Shown one piece after another: positions 1-5,017 of a stretch of 5,017 bases of DNA (position 1 is the first letter of the stretch; the number at the start of each line of letters is the position of its first letter). Made by a program: the position numbers and the translations under genes. The stretch spans positions 1-5,017 of the forward strand of contig CAMJYF010000177.1 in the NCBI GenBank assembly GCA_946409885.1. Direction: 5' to 3'. The stretch comes from an uncultured Clostridia bacterium (GTDB lineage Bacteria > Bacillota > Clostridia > Oscillospirales > Acutalibacteraceae). The notes beneath the pieces are model-generated. The model was not told the origin of the DNA, made no database searches, and worked only from the letters and a program-made list of their open reading frames with translations.

Positions 1-1607
1 GGCAGACGACGCTGCCGCTGACCGGCCTGCAGGATGGGGAGAACGCGGTAATTGATGCACAAATCAAGGGTAACGACACGACCGCGGGCGTAGGTTGCCG
101 CGCGGCAGTGGCTTTCCGCGCGAAAGCGGTTGTACTGAAGGAACTGACGATGACCCACCGCTACAGTTCCGCCACCGTCACGACAGACAAACTCGCCGCG
201 GCGCAGCCCGCGTTCACCTTTGTACCGGGGACGCCGTTCTCTTTCCGAATCAGCGTCTCCAACAGCGACCGCGTGAAAGAGCTGTTCATCGTCAGCACAA
301 AAGAAGGGACGAAAAAGCAGCTCCCGCTGGTCTGGAACGAGCCCTCCGGCTGCTGGTTCGGCACGGGCTTCTTTGACGAAGCCGACCATAGTTACGTGCC
401 GGGCGACCTGACCGTGGAGGGAACGGACCTTGACGGACAGCGCTTCGTCGCCTGCCCCGCGGTCAGCTTCCTGTTCCTGATCGACCCCTCCGGCTACGCC
501 TATGAGGCGGTTCTTTCCAACCGGCTGGAGGGCGCGACGGCCACCGTGTGGTACCGGACGCCGGACGGGCTGGAGATGCCCTGGGACGCGGCGAGAGCTG
601 GACAGCAGAACCCCGTCGTCACGGCCGCCGACGGCGCTTTCGCGTGGGACGTGCCGGAGGGCGTATGGCAGATCCGGCTGAAGAAAAAAGGCTATTCCTC
701 CGCCATGAGCGAATGGATGGAGGTGCCTCCGGAACGGACCAACGTCTTTATCCCGATGGAATCGACGGATTCCCCCTCTGTCAGCAGCCTCAGCGTCTAT
801 GAAGACCACGCCGTCGTGCTCTTCAATACCTATATGGAGATCGACAGCGTAACTCCCTCCACCGTCCGTTTTGAGGGATACGACTGCACGGTCGACCCGA
901 TTGACAAAACCGAGAGCATACCGGGCAGCGGTATTTTCTACGCAAAAGCCTTCCGCTTTACGCCTGCCGTCCCATTTAAGGGCGAAGTGGAGGTCAGCTT
1001 CCGCCTCGACCGGATCCTTACCCCGGACGGACAGGAAAAACGCGTTTCCGTGCGGAGCTATAACGGCGAAATGCTTTCAAGGAGTTTCACTCTGATGGGA
1101 ACCGTTACGACGGAGCCGGTTGCCCTGACGGCGCCGGAAACGCTGAACGTGGCCGCCAACCGCCGCGCAGAGCTGGCGGTCTTCTCCGCCGACGCCGCGG
1201 GGAAGACCGTCTCCGTCTCCTGCGACAGCGCCAACGTGACGCTTTCCGCCGACACGCTGACGTTGGACGAGAACGGCAGCGCGACGCTGACCGTCACCGG
1301 CGAGATGCCAGGCACCGCGACGCTGACCTTTGCCATGGACGGCACCCTGCTGACCGCGCGGACGGAGGTGACCGTCACCCTGCCCGAAAGACCCACCGTA
1401 ACGGCAGGCGACGTGGACGGCGACGGAGAGATCACCTCCGGCGACGCGCGGCTGGCGCTGCGGGCCAGCGTGAAGCTGGAAGATTACGCCGACGGCAGCG
1501 AACAGTTCCTTGCCGCCGACGTGGACCGCAACGGCACCATCGAATCCTCCGACGCGCGGCTGATCCTGCGGGCCTCCGTCAAGCTGGAGGACCCGGCGCA
1601 GTGGTGA
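1..1607 (+). CDS. Secreted multidomain Ig-like protein with C-terminal type I dockerin (5' end outside window)
   Basis: The reading frame (first full codon at 3) is open from the left edge to the TGA at 1605-1607, so 534 residues are visible and the start lies upstream. The GTG at 108 is internal: coding-like sequence continues before it and no signal peptide follows it. Visible domains are a beta-rich segment (about residues 65-155), a carboxypeptidase-regulatory-like domain starting at the DPSGYAYEAV motif (about 160-253) with WDVPEG near its middle, an SbsA-type Ig-like domain (about 258-365, with FNTYM), a second Ig-like domain (about 370-462) and a dockerin (469-530). Family knowledge: dockerins bind cohesins through two Ca2+ loops, in cellulosomes or on other extracellular proteins. 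No catalytic domain is visible, so any enzyme activity would lie upstream. Function beyond extracellular adhesion or assembly is unknown. The next gene starts 95 bp downstream. Confidence 0.93.
   Translation, partial: QTTLPLTGLQDGENAVIDAQIKGNDTTAGVGCRAAVAFRAKAVVLKELTMTHRYSSATVTTDKLAAAQPAFTFVPGTPFSFRISVSNSDRVKELFIVSTKEGTKKQLPLVWNEPSGCWFGTGFFDEADHSYVPGDLTVEGTDLDGQRFVACPAVSFLFLIDPSGYAYEAVLSNRLEGATATVWYRTPDGLEMPWDAARAGQQNPVVTAADGAFAWDVPEGVWQIRLKKKGYSSAMSEWMEVPPERTNVFIPMESTDSPSVSSLSVYEDHAVVLFNTYMEIDSVTPSTVRFEGYDCTVDPIDKTESIPGSGIFYAKAFRFTPAVPFKGEVEVSFRLDRILTPDGQEKRVSVRSYNGEMLSRSFTLMGTVTTEPVALTAPETLNVAANRRAELAVFSADAAGKTVSVSCDSANVTLSADTLTLDENGSATLTVTGEMPGTATLTFAMDGTLLTARTEVTVTLPERPTVTAGDVDGDGEITSGDARLALRASVKLEDYADGSEQFLAADVDRNGTIESSDARLILRASVKLEDPAQW
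1407..1592 (+). other. Type I dockerin domain (two Ca2+-binding loops plus F-helices)
   Basis: Two matching segments start 36 residues apart. Loop 1 is DVDGDGEITSGD (visible residues 470-481) and loop 2 is DVDRNGTIESSD (506-517); both keep the Asp/Asn ligand spacing at loop positions 1, 3, 5 and 12. Each is followed by a nearly identical helix, ARLALRASVKLE and ARLILRASVKLE. The duplication is also visible in the DNA (1437-1484 against 1545-1592), with several synonymous differences. The near-symmetry fits the dual-binding-mode dockerin fold, which is known for the family and inferred here. Only four residues (DPAQW begins at the D closing the domain) follow the second helix, so the domain is truly C-terminal. 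No cohesin gene is in view. Confidence 0.9.
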
Positions 1608-1649
1608 TCCCGACAGGCGCCCCGCGCAGAAACGACTGAGACAAATAAC

Positions 1650-1685
1650 CGCCGCCGGAGGGCGTTTCCGGTCACTCCGGCGGCG
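1650..1685. terminator. Perfect 11-bp inverted repeat between genes; possible terminator or processing hairpin
   Basis: CGCCGCCGGAG (1650-1660) is the exact reverse complement of CTCCGGCGGCG (1675-1685), with a 14-nt loop. The stem is very GC-rich and lies 42 bp after the stop of the dockerin gene. No T-tract follows on the + strand (AACGACAGGA comes next) and only a mild T-rich stretch follows on the - strand. It is therefore not a textbook intrinsic terminator. It could be a weak or factor-assisted terminator, or an RNA-stabilising hairpin between co-transcribed genes. The inverted repeat is seen directly; its role is inferred. Confidence 0.6.
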
Positions 1686-1691
1686 AACGAC

Positions 1692-1695
1692 AGGA
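1692..1695 (+). promoter_or_regulatory. Ribosome binding site for the transpeptidase lipoprotein gene
   Basis: AGGA lies 7 nt before the ATG at 1703. It starts 7 nt after the intergenic hairpin, so the hairpin does not cover it. It is a short Shine-Dalgarno, and it supports this ATG together with the MKKRF signal-peptide start. I see no convincing -35/-10 pair in 1608-1702, which favours at least some read-through from the gene upstream. Confidence 0.6.
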
Positions 1696-1702
1696 TGCTG
1701 AC

Positions 1703-3022
1703 ATGAAAAAGAGATTTCTTGCGGTTTTGACGGCAGTGTTGCTGCTGCTTTCGCTGGCCTCCTGCGGGGGGGCCAAAACCGTCCTGCTGCTGGACCGGGA
1801 GGGGAACGCCTTTGCCGAATACGACGGCGGGCTGACGGTATACGAAAAACAGAACGCCGCCTACGCCCGGTACGCCCTGACGGAAGCGGCGGAACGGCTG
1901 GCGGAGCCCAGGGGCGGCGACGCCGAAAAGGGGCTTGCCCTGCTGGCGCGCGGGGGCGGGGAGATCCGCACCGCCGCCGACCCTGCCCTGATGGCCGCCG
2001 CGGCCGAAACGGACGAGCTGTATTTTGCCGACAGGGGCGTGCCCTTCGCCCTTGCCGTGACGGACGAAAACGCCCGTCTGGCCGCGGTGTATTCCTCCTC
2101 CGGCGAAACGGAGCCCCACTACGCGGGCTCCGCCATCAAACCCCTCAGCGTTTACGCGCCGGGGGTGGAAAGCGGCGCGATCCTCTGGTCCGCCACCCAG
2201 GAGGACAGCCCCGTAAAGCAGGTGATGACCCCGGCGGGCGAGGAGGACTGGCCGGTGAACGGCTCCGGCCGGTACAGCTACCAACAGATACCCGCCGCCG
2301 AGGCGCTGGCCCAGTCGCTGAACACCGTGGCCGTGAAATGGCTGCAGCGGTACGGGGTGACGAACGCCATGGATTTTCTGGAAAACAGCTTCGGGATCGA
2401 CGTCAGCCGCGAGCGGGAGATCGCCGCGCAGCTTTCGGAGGACGAGGTACTGGCCAATCTGGCGCTGGGCTACCTGCAGAGCGGCGTCACCGTCTGCGGC
2501 ATGGCGGGGTATTACCGCGTTTTTGCCGACGAGGGCGTCTATACGCCGCCCCTCTGTGTCCTTTCCGTCGTCTCCGGCAGCGGAAAGCAGCTCTACGCCG
2601 CCGCGCCGGAACCGCGGCAGGTCCTCTCCCCCGCCTCCGCATGGGTCATGAACCGGATGCTGAAGGGCGTTGTGGACCACGGCACCGGCACCGCCGCCCG
2701 CATCGAGGGCGTGGATATCGTGGGGAAGACAGGCACCTCCGACGGCTTTGACGACAACTGGTTCGTGGGGGTCACGCCCCGCCATACCGTGGCCGTGTGG
2801 CACGGGCCTTCCCCCGCGGAGGGCAACCGGGCGGCGGCCGCCTTCAACGCGTTTTTCCACGCGGCGGCGCTGCCCTGGGATGACGCGTTTACCCCCTGCG
2901 AAGAGGTGACGCAGGCGGTGTACTGTACCGAAAGCGGCTTCCGCGCGGGCGACAACTGCCCCGGCGTGGAGCTGGGCTATTACCCCGCCGACCGCGTACC
3001 CGCCCTGTGCCCGCTGCACTGA
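1703..3022 (+). CDS. Lipoprotein penicillin-binding transpeptidase, class A-like, lacking glycosyltransferase
   Basis: This complete 439-residue protein begins with a lipoprotein signal: MKKR, a hydrophobic run, then the lipobox L18-A-S-C21, so it is predicted to be lipid-anchored outside the membrane. The penicillin-binding transpeptidase motifs are all present in order: S143-A-I-K146 (catalytic Ser and Lys), S205-L-N207 and K342-T-G-T-S346. Spacing (62 and 137 residues) fits the family. The segment GEIRTAADPALM (86-97) matches the start of class A transpeptidase domains, and DNWFVGVTP (351-359) and the Cys-rich tail ending in CPLH are also class A-like. Class A PBPs normally carry an N-terminal membrane helix and a glycosyltransferase of roughly 200 residues; here only about 65 residues of linker precede the domain. 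It probably cross-links peptidoglycan or acts on a special envelope structure; a beta-lactam-sensing role is less likely. A terminator overlaps its stop codon. Confidence 0.92.
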   Translation: MKKRFLAVLTAVLLLLSLASCGGAKTVLLLDREGNAFAEYDGGLTVYEKQNAAYARYALTEAAERLAEPRGGDAEKGLALLARGGGEIRTAADPALMAAAAETDELYFADRGVPFALAVTDENARLAAVYSSSGETEPHYAGSAIKPLSVYAPGVESGAILWSATQEDSPVKQVMTPAGEEDWPVNGSGRYSYQQIPAAEALAQSLNTVAVKWLQRYGVTNAMDFLENSFGIDVSREREIAAQLSEDEVLANLALGYLQSGVTVCGMAGYYRVFADEGVYTPPLCVLSVVSGSGKQLYAAAPEPRQVLSPASAWVMNRMLKGVVDHGTGTAARIEGVDIVGKTGTSDGFDDNWFVGVTPRHTVAVWHGPSPAEGNRAAAAFNAFFHAAALPWDDAFTPCEEVTQAVYCTESGFRAGDNCPGVELGYYPADRVPALCPLH

Positions 3023-3038
3023 GCGGGCTTTTTCTTTT
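3009..3038 (+). terminator. Rho-independent terminator of the transpeptidase gene, overlapping its stop codon
   Basis: GCCCGCT (3009-3015) pairs perfectly with AGCGGGC (3022-3028) across a 6-nt loop, and TTTTTCTTTT follows at 3029-3038. The 5' arm lies in the last codons of the gene. The TGA stop (3020-3022) spans the end of the loop and the first base of the 3' arm. The stem plus T-tract is a standard intrinsic terminator and separates this gene from the LRR gene. Confidence 0.9.
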
Positions 3039-3154
3039 ACAGTTTTATATTATTTTGCCAAAAACAATTGCATTCCGGCAAAGAATATGGTACTATTTTT
3101 CTGTTCTCTCACTTTCATAAGGAGAAGCAAATACCGAAAAGGAGTTATACGTGT
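3039..3154 (+). promoter_or_regulatory. AT-rich promoter and leader region of the LRR protein gene
   Basis: This stretch is clearly AT-rich against GC-rich genes on both sides. The best promoter is TTGCAT (3068-3073), a 17-bp spacer and TACTAT (3091-3096), with TG at 3088-3089 giving an extended -10 (TGGTACTAT). The -35 is weak (3 of 6), which an extended -10 can offset. Transcription would start near 3103, leaving a leader of about 50 nt. The dyad TTTGCC (3054-3059) / GGCAAA (3077-3082) surrounds the -35, with CAATTG (3065-3070) near its centre; it may be an operator. The promoter is inferred from pattern only. Confidence 0.6.
3139..3144 (+). promoter_or_regulatory. Strong ribosome binding site that sets the LRR gene start
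   Basis: AAGGAG lies 10 nt before the ATG at 3155 and fixes that codon as the start; the protein then opens with a clear signal peptide. A second AAGGAG sits at 3119-3124, 20 nt upstream, with no ATG, GTG or TTG at proper distance after it. GTG at 3151 is nearer to the second site (6 nt) but opens a frame of about 73 codons with no recognisable protein. Confidence 0.8.
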
Positions 3155-5017
3155 ATGAAGAAAACTTTCAGACTGCTCTGTTGGCTGCTGGCGGCGGCGA
3201 TGCTGTTCACCTCCGCCTGCGTCACCGGCGCGGCTGCGGCGGAAGACGTGCAGCCTGCCCCGCAGAACGAGCACCGGCATGGATCATCCTCCATTTACAC
3301 AACCAAGGAACCCACCTGCACGGAACCCGGCGAAGAGGTCTGGGTGTGTTTGGAATGCGGCGAGGCGCATAGAACAGAGATCATTCCACCGCGGGGACAC
3401 CGTTCCAACGACGGCACAGTCACAAAAGCCGCCACCTGCAAACAGGAGGGCGAAAAGACCTTCTTCTGCTATTACTGCGGTGAAATCATGCGGACGGAGA
3501 TCATCCCGCGGCGCGCGGAGCATGACTGGGATCTCGGCAAGGTAACCAAAGCCGCCACCCCGGAGACGGAGGGTGAAATGCTGTTCACCTGCAAAAGCTG
3601 CGGCGATACCAGGACGGAAGCGACCCCGAAGCTGGCCGTGGCCGAGACGGGCTCCTGCGGCGAAAACGTGACCTACACCCTGTGGAACAGCGGCCTGCTG
3701 GAGATCGCCGGCGACGGACCGATGGCCGCCTGCGCCTACGGCGAATCCCCCTGGTTCGGGAAGAATACCGTCCGGGACGTGAAGATCGGCAAGGGCGTCA
3801 CCACCATTCCCGAAGGCGCCTTTTCCAAGTGCGCCGCCCTGCAGAGCGTCAGCGTGCCCGACAGCGTGACCGAGATCGTCTACGCCGCGTTTTCCCAGTG
3901 CACGGCGCTGGAATCGGTGGACCTGCCGGACAGCGTGATCCGTATCGGGCGGAGCGCCTTTTCCGGCTGTAAGAAACTGAAAAAAATAGCGTTGCCGGAC
4001 CGGCTGACGGCCATCGATCCGTATACGTTCTCTGGCTGCGAGGAGCTGGCGGAGATCACCTGGCCCCGTCAGCTGGAGACCATCGGGGAGAGTGCCTTTT
4101 CCAGATGCGAAAAACTGAAAACGCTGACGCTGCCGGACACCGTAACAAGCATTGGAGCTAACGCTTTTTACAGTACCGCCTGGCTGGAGGAGCAGCCGGA
4201 CGGCTTGGTCTATATCGGCAACGTGCTTTATCAATACAAAGGCGACATGCCGGAAAACACGGAAGTGACCGTTAAGCCCGGCACGGTGCGCATTGCCCCT
4301 TACGCCTTTCGAGACTGCGAGCAACTGACCGGCCTTACCCTGCCGGAGGGGCTGCTGGAGATCGGCGACAGCGCCCTTTACGATTGCCGTCAACTGGCGA
4401 AAATCAACTTCCCCGACAGCATCATCCGGGCGGATGAATTGCCCACCGGCGCCCCCTGGTACAAGGCGCTGCCGGACGGCATGGTCTACATCGGCAAGGT
4501 GGCCTACGGCTACAAGGGCGATATGCCGGAGAACACAACGCTGACGCTGCGGGACGACACGGTGCTGATATACAGGAACGCATTCAAGTATCAGAAGCAT
4601 CTTACGTCCGTAGTAATTCCCGGCAGCGTGACAGAGATTGGCAGTTATGCGTTTTATTCCTGCTACGGCCTGACGCGGATCGACATTCCTGAAAGCGTAA
4701 AATCAATCGGGGCCTATGCCTTTGAGGGAAACGGGAATCTTACGGAAGTTTTGCTGCACGAAGGGCTTGTCTCCATTGGGCGGTATGCTTTCAGAGGCTG
4801 CGACAGTTTAAAGAGCGTCGATATCCCGGGGTCTGTCTCTTCTATTCCCGAGGAGGCCTTTTACGGCTGCCGGGATCTGCAGACAGCGACCTTCCATGAG
4901 GGGTTGATTTCCATCGGGACCTACGCGTTCCGGCGCTGCCCGGCGCTGACGGAAATCGTTCTGCCGGAAAGCCTGCGGACCATCGATACCTGTGCGTTCC
5001 GGGATTGCTCCGCGCTG
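3155..5017 (+). CDS. Secreted BspA-type leucine-rich repeat surface protein with Cys/His ribbon repeats (3' end outside window)
   Basis: The frame is open from ATG 3155 to the right edge with no stop, giving 621 residues. The N-terminus (MKKTFRLLCW, a hydrophobic stretch, then GAAAAED) is a signal peptide, probably cut by signal peptidase I near residue 29. C22 is not in a good lipobox (F18-T-S-A-C22). Three Cys/His ribbon units follow (40-160). Next comes the usual cap of BspA-like proteins (about 167-223: CGENVTYTL, LLEIAGDGPM, SPW). The LRR array then runs to the edge with a 23-residue period and two inserted 43-residue blocks. Family knowledge: BspA-type LRR proteins are exported and often mediate adhesion to host or other cells, or bind extracellular matrix proteins. 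The ligand here is unknown. The missing C-terminus should show the attachment mode (sortase signal, cell-wall-binding repeats or dockerin). It has its own promoter and strong ribosome site and follows a terminator, so it is likely transcribed separately. Confidence 0.94.
   Translation, partial: MKKTFRLLCWLLAAAMLFTSACVTGAAAAEDVQPAPQNEHRHGSSSIYTTKEPTCTEPGEEVWVCLECGEAHRTEIIPPRGHRSNDGTVTKAATCKQEGEKTFFCYYCGEIMRTEIIPRRAEHDWDLGKVTKAATPETEGEMLFTCKSCGDTRTEATPKLAVAETGSCGENVTYTLWNSGLLEIAGDGPMAACAYGESPWFGKNTVRDVKIGKGVTTIPEGAFSKCAALQSVSVPDSVTEIVYAAFSQCTALESVDLPDSVIRIGRSAFSGCKKLKKIALPDRLTAIDPYTFSGCEELAEITWPRQLETIGESAFSRCEKLKTLTLPDTVTSIGANAFYSTAWLEEQPDGLVYIGNVLYQYKGDMPENTEVTVKPGTVRIAPYAFRDCEQLTGLTLPEGLLEIGDSALYDCRQLAKINFPDSIIRADELPTGAPWYKALPDGMVYIGKVAYGYKGDMPENTTLTLRDDTVLIYRNAFKYQKHLTSVVIPGSVTEIGSYAFYSCYGLTRIDIPESVKSIGAYAFEGNGNLTEVLLHEGLVSIGRYAFRGCDSLKSVDIPGSVSSIPEEAFYGCRDLQTATFHEGLISIGTYAFRRCPALTEIVLPESLRTIDTCAFRDCSAL
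3272..3634 (+). repeat. Three tandem Cys/His ribbon units (period about 41 residues)
   Basis: Units align as His, Cys, then Cys-x-x-Cys: H40, C55, C65-LE-C68; H82, C95, C105-YY-C108; H123, P136, C146-KS-C149. The Cys to CxxC spacing is exactly 10 residues in each, and each unit shows Gly after the CxxC and an RTE motif (R73-T-E, R113-T-E, R153-T-E). The third unit has Pro where the others have Cys, and no Gly-His or Glu-His follows it. Such units are common next to LRR arrays in Clostridia surface proteins and resemble small zinc-ribbon folds. Metal binding is inferred, and disulfides are an alternative outside the cell. Confidence 0.8.
4181..4309 (+). repeat. LRR-interrupting block, copy 1 (43 residues)
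   Basis: Residues 343-385 run from W343 to the AF of the next repeat, with the landmarks PDGLVYIG, YQYKGDMPENT and TVRIAPYAF. It replaces the normal LRR register by 47 residues between AF positions. It shares its layout with copy 2 at residues 435-477, 92 residues (four LRR periods) later. Blocks with a VYIG-Y-YKG-MP-NT signature recur in BspA-like proteins of Clostridia. Confidence 0.85.
4457..4585 (+). repeat. LRR-interrupting block, copy 2 (43 residues)
   Basis: Residues 435-477 repeat copy 1 with the same length and no gaps: W435, PDGMVYIG, YGYKGDMPENT and a final AF. The YKGDMPENT core is identical in protein but differs at four of nine codons by synonymous changes (aaa/aag, gac/gat, gaa/gag, acg/aca). 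The LRR just before it is worn (LPTGAP in place of the AF motif) and one residue shorter than the one before copy 1. Confidence 0.85.

Larger units (their letters stand above)
3770..5017 (+). repeat. BspA-type (LRR_5-like) leucine-rich repeat array
   Basis: The repeat pattern is LxxIxLPxSVxxIGxxAFxxC. The Phe (or Leu) of AF falls at residues 223, 246, 269, 292, 315, 338, then 385, 408, then 477, 500, 523, 546, 569, 592 and 615, so the spacing is exactly 23 except where blocks intervene. Cys stands three residues later in 12 of these 15 repeats; the exceptions are T341, Q480 and N526. The 47-residue step (338 to 385) and 69-residue step (408 to 477) contain the two special blocks. The array continues past the window. 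Confidence 0.93.

Noticed and set aside
108..110. GTG as start of the dockerin protein
   Set aside because: The same frame is open and coding-like back to the window edge, and no signal peptide or ribosome site accompanies the GTG, so it is an internal Val codon.
1058..1435. A 125-codon - strand frame rich in Val and Ser
   Set aside because: It lies opposite the Ig-like and dockerin coding sequence. Its low-complexity composition comes from the complement of Thr/Ala/Val codons.
1484..3019. A 511-codon open frame on the - strand opposite the transpeptidase gene
   Set aside because: It is a shadow of a GC-rich gene with strong third-position bias. The + frame has a signal peptide and all transpeptidase motifs, whereas the - frame reads as Gly/Arg/His-rich sequence with no recognisable domain.
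3166..3220. Lipoprotein-type signal for the LRR protein at C22
   Set aside because: The residues before Cys (F-T-S-A) lack the usual Leu-like residue at -3, and GAAAAED a few residues later offers a good signal peptidase I site.
3151..3372. A 73-codon frame starting at GTG 3151, overlapping the LRR start
   Set aside because: It is a frame-shifted shadow of the LRR gene's signal peptide and first ribbon unit, and has no plausible product.
3284..4600. A 438-codon open frame on the - strand opposite the LRR gene, with apparent internal repeats
   Set aside because: Its repeats only mirror the 23-residue LRR period of the + strand. It has no signal, domain or ribosome site of its own.
1..5017. 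Mobile elements, CRISPR arrays, tRNA/rRNA, riboswitches, toxin-antitoxin or defence genes
   Set aside because: No transposase, integrase, spaced direct repeats, RNA-like cloverleaf or known leader motif was seen by reading both strands. The only repeats are protein-domain repeats inside coding sequence.

Overview
The window looks like a chromosomal segment from a GC-rich anaerobic Clostridia bacterium, most plausibly of the Oscillospiraceae or a related gut lineage. This rests on three things. The genes have a strong bias to G or C at third codon positions. All three encode exported Gram-positive-type proteins. Their domain types (type I dockerin, Cys/His ribbon repeats joined to BspA-type leucine-rich repeats, and a class A-like transpeptidase with a Cys-x-x-His C-terminus) are typical of that group. 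The taxonomic placement is inference from style; there is no marker gene.

Three genes all lie on the + strand and cover nearly everything. (1) Positions 1-1607 hold the 3' part of a large secreted protein. It has a carboxypeptidase-regulatory-like beta domain, an SbsA-like Ig domain, a second Ig-like domain and a C-terminal type I dockerin; its true start lies to the left of the window. (2) Positions 1703-3022 hold a complete 439-residue lipoprotein that is a penicillin-binding transpeptidase without a glycosyltransferase domain. All three active-site motifs are intact, and the gene ends in a rho-independent terminator whose stem includes the stop codon. (3) From 3155 to the right edge an open gene (621 residues visible) encodes a secreted BspA-type LRR protein. 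It has three N-terminal Cys/His ribbon units, a cap domain and a 23-residue LRR array interrupted twice by the same 43-residue block.

The 95-bp gap between genes 1 and 2 holds a perfect 11-bp inverted repeat with no T-tract and no convincing promoter, so genes 1 and 2 may be partly co-transcribed. The gap between genes 2 and 3 is an AT-rich island with a terminator, an extended -10 promoter, a dyad overlapping the -35 and two Shine-Dalgarno sequences. Gene 3 is therefore probably an independent unit.

Together the genes point to cell-surface and extracellular work: envelope assembly by the transpeptidase, and protein or glycan contact by the dockerin and LRR proteins. No shared pathway can be shown. 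I found no RNA gene, mobile element, CRISPR array, phage or defence genes, and no clear sign of an undescribed system. The most notable points are the stand-alone transpeptidase lipoprotein, the twin blocks in the LRR array, the decayed third ribbon unit and the regulatory island ahead of gene 3.
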